Source: Lysobacteraceae bacterium
Lineage (GTDB): Bacteria; Bdellovibrionota; UBA1018; JAGTJX01
Assembly: GCA_023657465.1 (NCBI GenBank)
Contig: JAGTJX010000003.1
Span: 195,436-259,435, forward strand
Length of the DNA stretch: 64,000 nt
Reading direction: 5' to 3'
The position numbers and the translations under genes are program-made. Positions 55,536 to 64,000 of this stretch are shown in pieces (the stretch's first letter is position 1; the number at the start of each line of letters is the position of its first letter). Below the pieces are notes generated by a model. It was not told the DNA's origin, did no database searches, and saw nothing but the letters and a program-made list of their open reading frames with translations.

Positions 55536-56112
55536 TTAATTCAAGGATCTGATCATTTGGATCATGAGTTCAAAATTAAATTGATTCACTCCACTCTCAC
55601 AGCCATTTAACAGACACTTCCATGCTTTCTTCATTTTAATATTTTGTCCAAGATATTGAAAAGGAACGACAGCAGCTCCTACTGGCATAGTGATGAGATC
55701 AGTCGCTATCAGCCCCAAATACATAGGCGGAAACAATCCTGCAACGATTCCATAGTTTCGAGTGAATTCAAAAGGATAATCCATGGCTTGCTGATAGTAC
55801 CGATGATTTCTCGATTCTCTGTTTTTCTTTTTTTAGCTGACGTTTGAGTTGTCTTAGTTTTTTTCTTGTGAGCTCAAACGAACTAGTTTTAAAAACTTTT
55901 TCGTTTAAAACATCTGTGTAATTGCCGTATTCATTATTCAAAACAAACTGAAACCCAATACAATTGGAATCAGGACTTCTCTCCACGCAGTTGAGTTCAA
56001 TTCGAACCAAACGATCGCCACTAAATACGATACCTCCCGCTCTATCAATTGGAGATCATTGTGCGAAATCCTGAGGAAAGATTATATAAAATACAAGAAA
56101 TAAGGAATTCAT
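55536..56112 (-). pseudogene. Broken gene for a small exported protein
   Basis: An ATG at 56112 opens a signal peptide (MNSLFLVFYIIFPQDFAQ) that ends at a TGA (56056-56058). In the same frame the mature sequence continues (SPIDRAGGIVFSGDRLVRIE to RKKLRQLKRQLKK). A shift in an A-rich run near 55830 then leads to NRESRNHRYYQQAMDYPFEF, ending at 55536 (LMIQMIRSLN). One nonsense codon and one frameshift make this a pseudogene. Family not recognised. Confidence 0.65.
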
Positions 56113-56160
56113 ATTAGAATCGTAACACTCAACTAATGATCGTCAAGTGTAAGACTGAAT

Positions 56161-57435
56161 TCAGAAATAATATCTTAACTCAGTGTATACTGAACTCACA
56201 TTACGCAGCCTACCAAAGAAACTATTATCTTCGCCTTGATAGAGCTCTCCCCCAACAGATGCTTTGAACGCATCACTGATCGCATAACTCACTTGAGGCC
56301 GAATGAGAGAACTCAAATTCCTGAACCAAACTACAAATGCGGTCTCAAGCTCCAATGTTTCATGAAACAACTTGTAGCTAGGTCTTAATGTCATTCCAAA
56401 AATATTTTCAAACTGCTGATTAGCAATGAGAGCGGTTTGATCAGCAAGCAACTTCTGATTAAGATCAGAGATTGAATCTGTTGAAGCGTACTGCAAGACT
56501 CTTTGGTACATGAGTTGAGCATTCACATTAAAGTTTTCTACGAATGAATAATCAGCACCCAGCACTCCATAGATACTAGAATTTTGTTTGATCGGATCTG
56601 AATCACCTGAAGTAGCGACATAAGCCACTTCACCTCTCACCCCTAACCCACCTAAATTATAAGCCGCATCCCATCCGTAAACTTGGATTCTACTGAAGTT
56701 GAGTCCAATATTGATCCCAGTTGCACCCGCTGATAAAAACTGCAGATCAGGTAGCTTGTTGATGCCATTAAAATAACTCAATGAAGAATCAAAATCGCCG
56801 CCTGTGAGTTCAGCCTTGAGCGCAAACTGTAACTGAGAATCAGAAGGATTGATTTGATTGAGAGTAATCCCTGTGAGTGGTGGTATTGGATAAACAGGTG
56901 TTCTCCACTCAGGCTGCCAGACCGCTGTAATCCTAAACCTCTCTTGATTATAAATAGCCCTGGCACTGAAAACCCCTAAACGTTGGTCTTCATCATTCAC
57001 CATGAGCAGCGTGAGGTTCTTAGCACTGAGACGGTCAGTAGGATTGACTTTGTCTGCCTTACCCCAAACAATGATCTGCCTACCCACTCTAAAATCAAAG
57101 GCTCCCAGTGAATACTCTAAGTAGGCTTCTCTAGCTTCGATGGTAATAGTAGTCCCTCTACTCAAATCTTGAGCTTGAATGTAGCCTTCGAAGAAAGGCT
57201 TAATTCCTAGAATTTCTTCAGGCTTTGCGTTCAGCCAAAATGAATTCACTGAGTAACCGCGCTGATCAATAAAAGACTTATCTTTATTCCAATAAGCAGC
57301 ACGCACGGATCCAGTCACTCCCAGATCATAAGCAAAACTCATTTTTGTAAAAAGCAACAGACTCAGAACTATAAACGGCCAAACGAGTGATTCGCTACTG
57401 CTTTTCGAGATAACGCGCTGTAAACAAGTCATCAC
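56161..57435 (-). CDS. DUF1302-like outer-membrane beta-barrel protein
   Basis: The 424-residue protein has a signal peptide ending near FAYD (residue 36). Its mature part has regular amphipathic strands (REAYLEYSLGAFDFRVGRQI, then IVWGKADKVNPTDRLSAKNL) and a final aromatic (ELRYYF), matching DUF1302-type outer-membrane proteins. These are often encoded next to MMPL/RND exporters and LolA-like (outer-membrane lipoprotein-sorting) proteins, exactly as here. It overlaps the fused exporter gene by 41 bp. It probably forms the outer-membrane end of an export path for a lipid or small molecule. Confidence 0.85.
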   Translation of the reverse strand: MMTCLQRVISKSSSESLVWPFIVLSLLLFTKMSFAYDLGVTGSVRAAYWNKDKSFIDQRGYSVNSFWLNAKPEEILGIKPFFEGYIQAQDLSRGTTITIEAREAYLEYSLGAFDFRVGRQIIVWGKADKVNPTDRLSAKNLTLLMVNDEDQRLGVFSARAIYNQERFRITAVWQPEWRTPVYPIPPLTGITLNQINPSDSQLQFALKAELTGGDFDSSLSYFNGINKLPDLQFLSAGATGINIGLNFSRIQVYGWDAAYNLGGLGVRGEVAYVATSGDSDPIKQNSSIYGVLGADYSFVENFNVNAQLMYQRVLQYASTDSISDLNQKLLADQTALIANQQFENIFGMTLRPSYKLFHETLELETAFVVWFRNLSSLIRPQVSYAISDAFKASVGGELYQGEDNSFFGRLRNVSSVYTELRYYF

Positions 57436-58228
57436 TCACTCCTGTATTGGCTTTATAATTCTTAAACTCAATAATTGTTTTGTGGTTAGTTTGTACGTTC
57501 TCTGCTTCGAGATACATGGGTTGCCACTTATTATTCTTTGCATCCACTTTCTCAATTTTTTTACTCATCGTTTTCTTTAAGAGCTGTCCATTCAAATCAT
57601 AAAACTCACCTTTGAGTGCTACCAAACTTTCTTTGTCCATCCAGCCAAGCCTACGAGAATAACCAGAGTTTTCTTTGACTTTATCTGTTTTGGGAGTGGA
57701 CTCCATGACGTAAACATCCTTCCCATCTAGCTTTTCTTCTTTGAGAATTTTATGATTCCACTCTTCGGGTCTGTGACCAATAACATCACCATAAGAGAAA
57801 TCAGTGCCTGCGAATGAGTCACTTTTATTTGAAGCTGCTAGCCTACGAACCTTTTTTAATGCGGGTAAGTAAATCCAAATATCATCGTCTTTGCCAGTAT
57901 GCTCAACCAGCAAATTCTTAGTCCCCTTCACATCTGAAGGAGAGAGAAATGTAACGATCCTTCGATTATCATTCGTACCGGGAATGAGCTTCGTCTGACC
58001 CTGAGTTTCTCTCACGCGCTCTTGTCCGTTAGAATTAATGAGGCGAAACGTTGAGTCAGATACAGAATCAGCTACTTTTGAAATAGAGAATGCTTGGATT
58101 GCGATTTCATCTGCAGTCATTGGCTTTGCAGCTGTCACTGCTTTTGCAGGATTGCCTGCATGAGCGAGATGCATCGAAATCAATAGAACTCCCAAACTCG
58201 TTGCTGCAACTTTTAATTCATTAGGCAT
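57395..58228 (-). CDS. Likely independently started LolA-like exported protein within the fusion
   Basis: The ATG at 58228 has a GAAAGGA ribosome-binding site 8 nt upstream and starts a 277-residue protein with its own signal peptide (AATSLGVLLISMHLAHA). Its LolA-like fold ends with NYKANTGVSDDLFTARYLEK. In many genomes this protein is a separate gene next to the exporter. A one-base change in the A5 run before the ATG would create a TAA and split the two. It may be made both as a fusion and alone. Confidence 0.6.
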   Translation of the reverse strand: MPNELKVAATSLGVLLISMHLAHAGNPAKAVTAAKPMTADEIAIQAFSISKVADSVSDSTFRLINSNGQERVRETQGQTKLIPGTNDNRRIVTFLSPSDVKGTKNLLVEHTGKDDDIWIYLPALKKVRRLAASNKSDSFAGTDFSYGDVIGHRPEEWNHKILKEEKLDGKDVYVMESTPKTDKVKENSGYSRRLGWMDKESLVALKGEFYDLNGQLLKKTMSKKIEKVDAKNNKWQPMYLEAENVQTNHKTIIEFKNYKANTGVSDDLFTARYLEKQ

Positions 58229-60565
58229 TTTATTTTTCCTTTCGTTAAAAATAAACTTCGGTCTCAATGTAAAAATCAGCGCCGGAAACAATGTCAGCGC
58301 AGTCACTGAACTCACCAACATTGCTAGAGCAATCAAAAATCCCATCCAAATATGAATCATGAATCCAACTGAGAGCATGAGAACTCCGAATCCTCCTGCT
58401 ACTGCAGTCGATACGAAAATCGCCGCTTTACCTGCAGATTGAAATGCTTTTTTGATCGCGACTTCTTCGTCCACATTCTGCTTGAGCTCCTCACGCATGC
58501 GGTAGCTCATGTAGATTCCATAATCCGCTCCGATTCCTACTGCCATTGCTGACACAAGAGCTGTTGCGATTTGGAGAGGAATTCCTAGTAAACCCATGAT
58601 TCCGAAATTCACCATCACTGCTGCGACAAGAGGAACTAAGATGAGTAATCCAGCCAATAACGATCTAAACACGAGTGATGAAACGATGAACACAGCACCC
58701 ATGATCTGAAGAATATTGAGTACTTTTTCTTTGATCATGATTTCGTTAAGAGCGACTCCACCCAATCCTCCTCCACCAATCGTGACTTTGATATCTTGAG
58801 GAAAAGTACTTTTTGTGAATTCTTGAATTTCCTTAGAGGTTGCTTCCAGAAAAGAGGAACGATCTGTTTTAGAGAAGGCGGTAACGACAGCTTTTTGATA
58901 TCCATAATCAACATAAGAATCGAAATCACCAGGTTCTCCAGAATTCGAATACAGGAGCAGATACTGAGCGACTAACTCTTGTTTATCAGGAACAGAATAG
59001 AATTCTTTCTTATCTCCATTCATCGATTGATTCATTTTTTTAATGAAATTCACAATCGAGAGTGTCTTACCTATCTCTGATTTAGTTTCGATGAAGGTTT
59101 GTAGTTTGTCCATCGCTCGCAATACATCAGGTCTCTTAATTGAGTCTTCCTGGGGACCTTCGATCAAAACATAAAACGGATTCGTTCCTGCCATCTTCTC
59201 ATTAATGAGATCATCATCCATGCGTTGCTGGATTTTTCCATAGAAGTATCCTTTTTGAGAATTATCAATTTTGAGCCAATATCCGCCTAACGAGAGTATG
59301 ACGACAGCTAAAGTAACGAAAGTGTAAACTTTCTTCCTCTCATACATGGCAAGATTGTAAAACTTCATCGTGAGCCTATCCCAAAAACTATGAGCTGATT
59401 CACGGTTCACTTCCTTTTCACCCGGAGGCGGGAGCATGGATCTCAACGCAGGTATAAAAGTGAGTTCTAAAATAAGAGCACTTATAACTCCAGCACCTGT
59501 AAAAATTCCAAACGTTCTAATCGATTTGATTTCAAAAATCATGAGTGAAAAAAATCCAAGCGCAGCAACCGTACAAGCAACGATCATGACTGGACCTACT
59601 TTGGTGAGCGACTGAAGAACTGCCTTCTCACTTTGTTCTTTTGGGCTGAGCTCTGGATTAGATTTCTTCACATAAGTGAACTCTTCATAATAACGTTTGA
59701 GAATCTGCACTGCATGCCCCGCCGCAATGGCCAGGATTAAAATCGGTGTCGATGAATTGAACACATCAAATGGTTCGTGCATCAGACCCAAAAAACCCAT
59801 TGCCCAAGCTACAGCCAGTAGAGCCGTTACCAAGGGGAGAATCAGAGCTTGCACTGTCCTAAAAGCTTCAAAATGAATCAATCCAATGATGAGAAGTGCA
59901 AGAGGAAACAAAAACGCCATCCTTGAGGAGTACTGCTCCAAAAGAGCTAAGAACATAGGTAATCCTGAAGTGGAGATTTCGATATTTGGATTATTTTCTT
60001 TCTCTACAATGCCTCGTACAATAGCTTTAATCGCTTTGAATCCCCCATCAATTTTTTTGAACTCAGCTACGATTTGAGTGGTCTTTTCATCTTTAGAAAC
60101 GAGCAAGTTTTCATACGCAGGATTACTCTGGACAGCCTTTTTCAGTGACGCCATTTCAGATTCAGTCTGAGGAATGGACTTCATGAGCGACACAACACTC
60201 ATGCCTTCGCTATTGCCTGAAATGTTTTTTGCTCGCTTGGCAGAAAGACTCATTAAATTAGCTTTGACAACTGCAGGAGACATCTGAAGCTCTTGAGTGA
60301 TTCGTTGAACCATGGAAAGGACAGGTTCTTGGTAGATCGTTCCTTCTTTGACAGTGAGTCCAATAATAATAGTAAATTTATTTCCGAAAGTTTTCTCGAT
60401 TATATTTCCAGTAGCTATATAAGGATGAGTCTGTGGAAGTGTGCTGTCTGGGTCAATGATGACATTTAACGACTTCAGCTGAAGAAGAAGTCCAAACGTT
60501 ACCGCCACAGTACCCAAAAGCACGGTTTTACGGAACTTAATCATTTTACTAATCCATGTTTGCAT
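57395..60565 (-). CDS. RND/MMPL-family exporter fused in frame to a LolA-like lipoprotein-sorting domain
   Basis: This frame of about 1056 residues has two parts. The N-terminal part of about 779 residues is an MMPL/HpnN-like transporter: 12 hydrophobic segments in two sets, periplasmic loops after helices 1 and 7, and an MAVGIGADYGIYMSYRMREE motif. The C-terminal part of about 277 residues is an exported LolA-like domain (PF17131 type; KDDDIWIYLPALKKVRRLAA, FSYGDVIGH). At the joint (AACGAAAGGAAAAATAAAATG) there is no stop codon, but a ribosome-binding site and ATG at 58228 precede a signal peptide. The ATG at 60565 has GAGGAG before it and is the likely start. Confidence 0.88.
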   Translation of the reverse strand: MQTWISKMIKFRKTVLLGTVAVTFGLLLQLKSLNVIIDPDSTLPQTHPYIATGNIIEKTFGNKFTIIIGLTVKEGTIYQEPVLSMVQRITQELQMSPAVVKANLMSLSAKRAKNISGNSEGMSVVSLMKSIPQTESEMASLKKAVQSNPAYENLLVSKDEKTTQIVAEFKKIDGGFKAIKAIVRGIVEKENNPNIEISTSGLPMFLALLEQYSSRMAFLFPLALLIIGLIHFEAFRTVQALILPLVTALLAVAWAMGFLGLMHEPFDVFNSSTPILILAIAAGHAVQILKRYYEEFTYVKKSNPELSPKEQSEKAVLQSLTKVGPVMIVACTVAALGFFSLMIFEIKSIRTFGIFTGAGVISALILELTFIPALRSMLPPPGEKEVNRESAHSFWDRLTMKFYNLAMYERKKVYTFVTLAVVILSLGGYWLKIDNSQKGYFYGKIQQRMDDDLINEKMAGTNPFYVLIEGPQEDSIKRPDVLRAMDKLQTFIETKSEIGKTLSIVNFIKKMNQSMNGDKKEFYSVPDKQELVAQYLLLYSNSGEPGDFDSYVDYGYQKAVVTAFSKTDRSSFLEATSKEIQEFTKSTFPQDIKVTIGGGGLGGVALNEIMIKEKVLNILQIMGAVFIVSSLVFRSLLAGLLILVPLVAAVMVNFGIMGLLGIPLQIATALVSAMAVGIGADYGIYMSYRMREELKQNVDEEVAIKKAFQSAGKAAIFVSTAVAGGFGVLMLSVGFMIHIWMGFLIALAMLVSSVTALTLFPALIFTLRPKFIFNERKNKMPNELKVAATSLGVLLISMHLAHAGNPAKAVTAAKPMTADEIAIQAFSISKVADSVSDSTFRLINSNGQERVRETQGQTKLIPGTNDNRRIVTFLSPSDVKGTKNLLVEHTGKDDDIWIYLPALKKVRRLAASNKSDSFAGTDFSYGDVIGHRPEEWNHKILKEEKLDGKDVYVMESTPKTDKVKENSGYSRRLGWMDKESLVALKGEFYDLNGQLLKKTMSKKIEKVDAKNNKWQPMYLEAENVQTNHKTIIEFKNYKANTGVSDDLFTARYLEKQ

Positions 60566-60579
60566 AATCTCTCTCCTCA

Positions 60580-60615
60580 GATGTATAATGTACTCAATGA
60601 TAACATCGGATGTAT
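60580..60615. promoter_or_regulatory. Divergent promoter region with GATGTAT direct repeats
   Basis: Two GATGTAT copies (60580-60586 and 60609-60615) lie in the 85 bp between the exporter gene and the TetR-family gene, 29 bp apart. A TetR-type operator is expected here, but TetR sites are usually palindromic and I see no strong palindrome. Confidence 0.35.
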
Positions 60616-60650
60616 TTGGTGTAAACATTAAAAGATTGCGAGTATTTTAT

Positions 60651-61358
60651 ATGCCAAAAAAGAAAATCATCGATCATTATCATCATGGAGATTTGAAAGT
60701 TTCCTTAATCAAAACAGCATTGAAGATGCTAGAAACGCAGAGCCCAATCGCACTGTCCTTGAGAGAACTCGCCAAAAAAGCGGGAGTGAGTCAATCTGCA
60801 CCCTACCGTCATTTTAAAGACAAAGATGAATTGATAAACGCAATCTGTACAGAAGCATTCGAAATCAAACTCAAGCTCATGCAAGAAGCGATGATAGAGG
60901 CCAAGGGAGATCCCCTTCAAACTTATTTTGGATGTGGAATCTCTTATTTCAGGATGGGACTTAAACACCCTCAACACTTTAAACTCATGTTCAGTGAACT
61001 CTGCAGTCCTGATGAAAGCCATCCTGAACTTCAGAGAGTTGCTGCTACCACCTTTGCCTTGGTTCGTGAAATGGTCCTAATCGCACAAAAAGGCGGAGTC
61101 ATTGGCCCTGGTGATCCCTATCATATCGCCATGAACTGTTGGTGTGTAGTCAACGGGTACACTGTTTTGTATGCAAATGGAAAAATGGACTGGTTGGGAG
61201 TCACTCCAGAAAACGCTGAGAGTGGTCTTAAGATTTTACTTCAGCAAATGTTAGTAGGATTGAATAAAGGTTTTGGAAAAACATCACAGCATTTTAAATT
61301 ATTCAAAACTCCTGAATCCTCACCCCATTTAGAAATGATGAATCAAATATTATTTTGA
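60651..61358 (+). CDS. TetR/AcrR-family transcriptional regulator
   Basis: This protein of about 235 residues has an N-terminal TetR helix-turn-helix (LRELAKKAGVSQSAPYRHFK) and an all-helical C-terminal ligand-binding domain (WHG type, with HPQHFKLMFS). I chose the ATG at 60651; the frame opens at 60588, but those residues lie over the divergent promoter. It most likely represses the divergent exporter operon and is relieved by a substrate. The LysE-type exporter gene overlaps its stop codon by 4 bp (TTGA). Confidence 0.9.
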   Translation: MPKKKIIDHYHHGDLKVSLIKTALKMLETQSPIALSLRELAKKAGVSQSAPYRHFKDKDELINAICTEAFEIKLKLMQEAMIEAKGDPLQTYFGCGISYFRMGLKHPQHFKLMFSELCSPDESHPELQRVAATTFALVREMVLIAQKGGVIGPGDPYHIAMNCWCVVNGYTVLYANGKMDWLGVTPENAESGLKILLQQMLVGLNKGFGKTSQHFKLFKTPESSPHLEMMNQILF

Positions 61359-62005
61359 ATACTCAAGCAATAATCAATATTTTTGCACAAGGTTTTTTTC
61401 TTCAAGCCAGTCTGATTCTCGCACTGGGAGCGCAGAATATTTTTGTCCTCAATTCCGGGCTTCGTAAACAAAGGCATCTACTTGTCGCATTGGTTTCATC
61501 GATTTGCGATACTTTGCTCGTTTTTGTTGGTGTACTGGGAGTTGCGACCTTCTTCGTTCAATTCCCGATACTCAAAATTAGCCTGGGTGTAATTGGAGTT
61601 GGGTTTCTTGCGTACTACGGAATTTTGAAACTAAAAGAAGTTATGAATGGAATTGAGTTTTCGCAAACTTCCCAGGTATCAACAACTATTAAACAAACGA
61701 TTTTAACGAGCCTTGGCTTTAGCCTTCTCAATCCTCACGTTTACCTTGATACGGTCGTCCTCATTGGAGGTTACTCTTCAAAGTTCAGTCTTTTCATTGA
61801 ACGATTTTATTTTGGTGCTGGAGCATCTACATTCTCTACTATTTGGTTTTTCGGTCTCGCTTTACTTGCATCACTAGCAAGTCGCATTCTCAACAACCCA
61901 AAAACGATGAGAATTGTTTCTTTATTATCAAGTTTAATTTTGGTCTTACTAGCCATTAAGCTAGGAACTGATGTTTTTGAGTGGATTAAGTTCGCTTATT
62001 CTTGA
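61355..62005 (+). CDS. LysE/ArgO-family amino-acid exporter
   Basis: The 216-residue protein has six hydrophobic segments and LysE signatures: LILALGAQNIFVLNSGLRKQ, ISSICD-like CDTLLVFVGVLG, and LLNPHVYLDTVVLIGGY. It exports basic amino acids. It starts at a TTG overlapping the TetR stop codon and is probably cotranscribed with that regulator. Confidence 0.9.
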   Translation: MNTQAIINIFAQGFFLQASLILALGAQNIFVLNSGLRKQRHLLVALVSSICDTLLVFVGVLGVATFFVQFPILKISLGVIGVGFLAYYGILKLKEVMNGIEFSQTSQVSTTIKQTILTSLGFSLLNPHVYLDTVVLIGGYSSKFSLFIERFYFGAGASTFSTIWFFGLALLASLASRILNNPKTMRIVSLLSSLILVLLAIKLGTDVFEWIKFAYS

Positions 62006-62017
62006 GTACTATTAACA

Positions 62018-62839
62018 TCAAAACCGAGCACCAAAAATCCAGCCTTCTTGAGAATGGATTATAAGCGCTGAAGCATTGAGATACTTTGGGTTTTGATCGA
62101 GAAAAATAGAGGCTCCTAAAGCGAGAACTGCGGCATCACACAGATCAGGATTGCTCTTAAGAACATCGAGTTGCCTTCGCAGTTTAGCACTCAGTTTTAT
62201 TAATTTTGTCACTTTTGATTTGAACGCATTCGCCTGTCTCGACTTCATACCGAACACTTCTCTCCAAAGAAAACTTGGATAGCCTTCAGTCAATACAGAG
62301 CGCCCCTTAGCAGGAGCTTCAAAAGGCCAAAGACTGATCCAATGAGTGCTCGCACTGCCTAAATCCTGCCAGATCCTAAACGAACCGGTTTGGATGTTTT
62401 TTTGATAGGGTTTAGATTTGAAGAGGGAATTCGCTCGCACTTGTAATTCAACTTTTCGTACGGGAATGGCCTGCCCCAGAGTCTCGGTATAGGGAATGAG
62501 CTTCTGATTAAAATATTTTTCCGCGCCCTTACGTCCATATTCCCTGAACTCGGAAGCATGTTTGAACCAATCCCAAGGTTCTTTGCTCTCTCTATTCAAC
62601 TCACGAGGCAATCCAAAAACAGTGTCGACTAGTATCAATGTCCGCTCACTAAGAGGAATTCCAAACTCGAGTAACGCTCTAGGAGTGAACGAAGGAATCT
62701 CACCTAATCTCAAGAAATGATTCTTCTGATCCCAGTGACAAATTTTGAGCGGCAGATATTTTGATTTCCTATAATCATAGGCACCCGTTTGATCAATACC
62801 TACAAAATTTGTAAAACTTGAGCGACTGAGGCTACTCAT
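62018..62839 (-). CDS. DUF429 predicted RNase H-like nuclease
   Basis: The 273-residue protein has the DUF429 pattern: FVGIDQTG at the start (first acidic residue), LILVDTVFGLPRE (second), TEGYPSFLWREVFG and CDAAVLALGASIF (third acidic region). The fold is RNase H-like; its substrate is unknown. It is followed leftward by 12 bp to the LysE gene, convergent, and preceded by a TM2 gene. Confidence 0.85.
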   Translation of the reverse strand: MSSLSRSSFTNFVGIDQTGAYDYRKSKYLPLKICHWDQKNHFLRLGEIPSFTPRALLEFGIPLSERTLILVDTVFGLPRELNRESKEPWDWFKHASEFREYGRKGAEKYFNQKLIPYTETLGQAIPVRKVELQVRANSLFKSKPYQKNIQTGSFRIWQDLGSASTHWISLWPFEAPAKGRSVLTEGYPSFLWREVFGMKSRQANAFKSKVTKLIKLSAKLRRQLDVLKSNPDLCDAAVLALGASIFLDQNPKYLNASALIIHSQEGWIFGARF

Positions 62840-62840
62840 G

Positions 62841-63233
62841 TTATCGATTCAACTCATCCACTTGACCATTGAGTGTCCAAAGGTCGTAGAAGAGTCCCAT
62901 TCCAAGTAAGCCTCCACTAAGAAGATAGAGTATACCTGTTGGCCATTTACCCAAATAGAACCGGTGAATACCGAACACTCCCAAGAACGCGAGAAGTAAC
63001 CAGGCAATCGAATAGCTATAGGGCCCCTCCAAGTAATTGTGATCTGCTTCCCTGTCCATCGAAGGAATCAGAAACAAATCAATAATCCAGCCAATTCCTA
63101 GAAGTCCAAACGTACAAAACCAAATGGCACCTGTGATTTGTTTGCCGTAGTAAAAACGATGAGCACCCATGAATCCAAAAATCCAAGTGAAGTATCCCAT
63201 GGTTTTGCTATGTGTATTGTTCGGTAAATTCAT
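62841..63233 (-). CDS. TM2-domain membrane protein (two TM2 units)
   Basis: The 130-residue protein has four hydrophobic segments in two TM2-type pairs: FGFMGAHRFYYGKQITGAIW and LGVFGIHRFYLGKWPTGILY, each followed by a helix ending in DL. TM2 proteins are of unknown function. The stop is one base from the DUF429 start, so the two are likely cotranscribed. Confidence 0.88.
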   Translation of the reverse strand: MNLPNNTHSKTMGYFTWIFGFMGAHRFYYGKQITGAIWFCTFGLLGIGWIIDLFLIPSMDREADHNYLEGPYSYSIAWLLLAFLGVFGIHRFYLGKWPTGILYLLSGGLLGMGLFYDLWTLNGQVDELNR

Positions 63234-63339
63234 TTTTTACTCTTATTTCAATATAAGAACGAAGTCATCATTAACAAGTCGCGTTAGAGCTCATTCGTCA
63301 GCTTTACTTCTCCATTACAGCAGCCTAATCTCATCAGCG

Positions 63340-63834
63340 ATGAACCTCCAACCAATTCTCAAAGGAGAACTCATAGATTTGCAACCCCTCACTCCGAATG
63401 ATTTTGAGCGGCTCTACGCAGTGGCATCTGATCCACTCGTCTGGGAACAACATCCTGAGAACACGCGATACAAACGAGACGTGTTCGAGAAGTTTTTTAA
63501 AGTCGCTATAGAATCACAAGGAGCGTTTCTGATATTAGATAAGAATACAAACGTAGTCGTAGGAAGCTCTAGATACTATGACTTTTCACCTGAAAAGAGC
63601 GAGATCGCGATCGGATACACCTTCATTGCTCGTAAATATTGGGGTGGAGTGATTAATCATGAATTGAAGAAACTCATGCTCTCTCATGCGTTTGAGTTCA
63701 TGAACTCGGTGATCTTCCACATTGGTGAATTCAATCTAAGATCCAGACATGCAATTGAGAAAATCGGAGCCAAACTCATCGACACTACTGACAAGAAAAC
63801 AACTTACCTCCTAAAAAAAGAAGAATTCAAATGA
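63340..63834 (+). CDS. RimJ/RimL-type GNAT acetyltransferase
   Basis: The protein of 164 residues starts with MNLQPILKGELIDLQPLTPN, has the PENTRYKRDVFEKFF region and GYTFIARKYWGGVINHELKK, and ends with SRHAIEKIGAKLID: all RimJ/RimL features. The frame is open to 63169, but the added residues cover the TM2 promoter, so the ATG at 63340 is preferred. The ATG of the helicase gene overlaps its stop codon (ATGA). Confidence 0.88.
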   Translation: MNLQPILKGELIDLQPLTPNDFERLYAVASDPLVWEQHPENTRYKRDVFEKFFKVAIESQGAFLILDKNTNVVVGSSRYYDFSPEKSEIAIGYTFIARKYWGGVINHELKKLMLSHAFEFMNSVIFHIGEFNLRSRHAIEKIGAKLIDTTDKKTTYLLKKEEFK

Positions 63835-64000
63835 GCTCGTCCAAAATACCTGCCAAAAAAAACAAAGCAAACGAAGAGCAGCTTGAAGCACTCACTCTAC
63901 TATCGGGAACAGAGAACATTTTCCTCACTGGCTCAGCTGGCACAGGCAAAACCTTCGTCATTAAAGAGTACCTGAAGCAGAAAACAAAGAAGCCACCCGT
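63831..64000 (+). CDS. Pif1/RecD2-like helicase (partial, cut by window end)
   Basis: The 56 visible codons start with a Lys-rich stretch and then a Walker A motif typical of Pif1-type helicases (NIFLTGSAGTGKTFVIKEYL). Only the first motif is visible, so the subfamily is uncertain. Confidence 0.8.
   Translation, partial: MSSSKIPAKKNKANEEQLEALTLLSGTENIFLTGSAGTGKTFVIKEYLKQKTKKPP

Overview
The window looks like chromosome from a Gram-negative bacterium of the Bdellovibrio lineage (Bdellovibrionota) or a close deltaproteobacterial relative. The signs are a short Bdellovibrio-type flagellin with a sigma-28-like promoter, several PilZ proteins, a cluster resembling the Myxococcus Agl-Glt envelope/gliding machine, many small secreted proteins of unknown function, and a closely packed gene layout with many ATGA-type overlaps. 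There are no rRNA genes, CRISPR arrays or insertion sequences. One tRNA gene (Asp) is present.

Layout. 0-9 kb: the 5' part of ribD, two tandem PilZ paralogues, the translation factor ettA, a secreted unknown and an MltD-like lytic transglycosylase. 9-10.4 kb: rpsT and two small genes. 10.4-20.9 kb: one nine-gene leftward operon. It starts with an outer-membrane barrel, two TPR proteins, a GltF/CglF-like small protein, an FHA-TM-TonB protein (GltG-like) and a double-GYF-PilZ protein, and ends with an alpha/beta hydrolase, pyrE and a zinc-ribbon protein. 21-23 kb: a queuosine-precursor transporter and small exported or membrane proteins.

23.1-25.5 kb is the most unusual part. It is an AT-rich block with a GNAT acetyltransferase, a 10-codon mini-gene with its own ribosome-binding site, a strong terminator hairpin, a haem-oxygenase-like diiron enzyme with all metal ligands present, and a stand-alone YcaO ATPase. 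This is the architecture of a ribosomal-peptide (RiPP) pathway with a minimal precursor. The YcaO gene runs 143 bp antisense into the end of a response-regulator gene, as if the block had been inserted there.

25.4-33.1 kb: a six-gene leftward operon in the order miaB, gamma-carbonic-anhydrase-like, guaB, guaA, histidine kinase, response regulator. 33-42.4 kb: a secreted glutaminase-fold protein, photolyase, homogentisate dioxygenase, an exported glutathione peroxidase, a 26-bp perfect inverted repeat, an Omp85-family protein and a polar amino-acid ABC transporter whose binding-protein/permease fusion appears to start at ATT. 42.4-49 kb: a decayed membrane-protein gene, flagellin, trmB and an SrkA-like kinase.

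49-56 kb holds a second TrmB paralogue, tRNA-Asp, and about 70 bp from the tRNA 3' end repeated 1.6 kb downstream around a metallopeptidase gene. It also contains a set of small secreted-protein genes that are broken, three of them right after the signal peptide. 56-62 kb: a TetR-controlled export module (RND/MMPL transporter fused to a LolA-like domain, plus a DUF1302-type outer-membrane protein) and a LysE-type exporter. The window ends inside a Pif1/RecD-like helicase gene.

All calls come from reading the sequence and recalling families. No database search was run.
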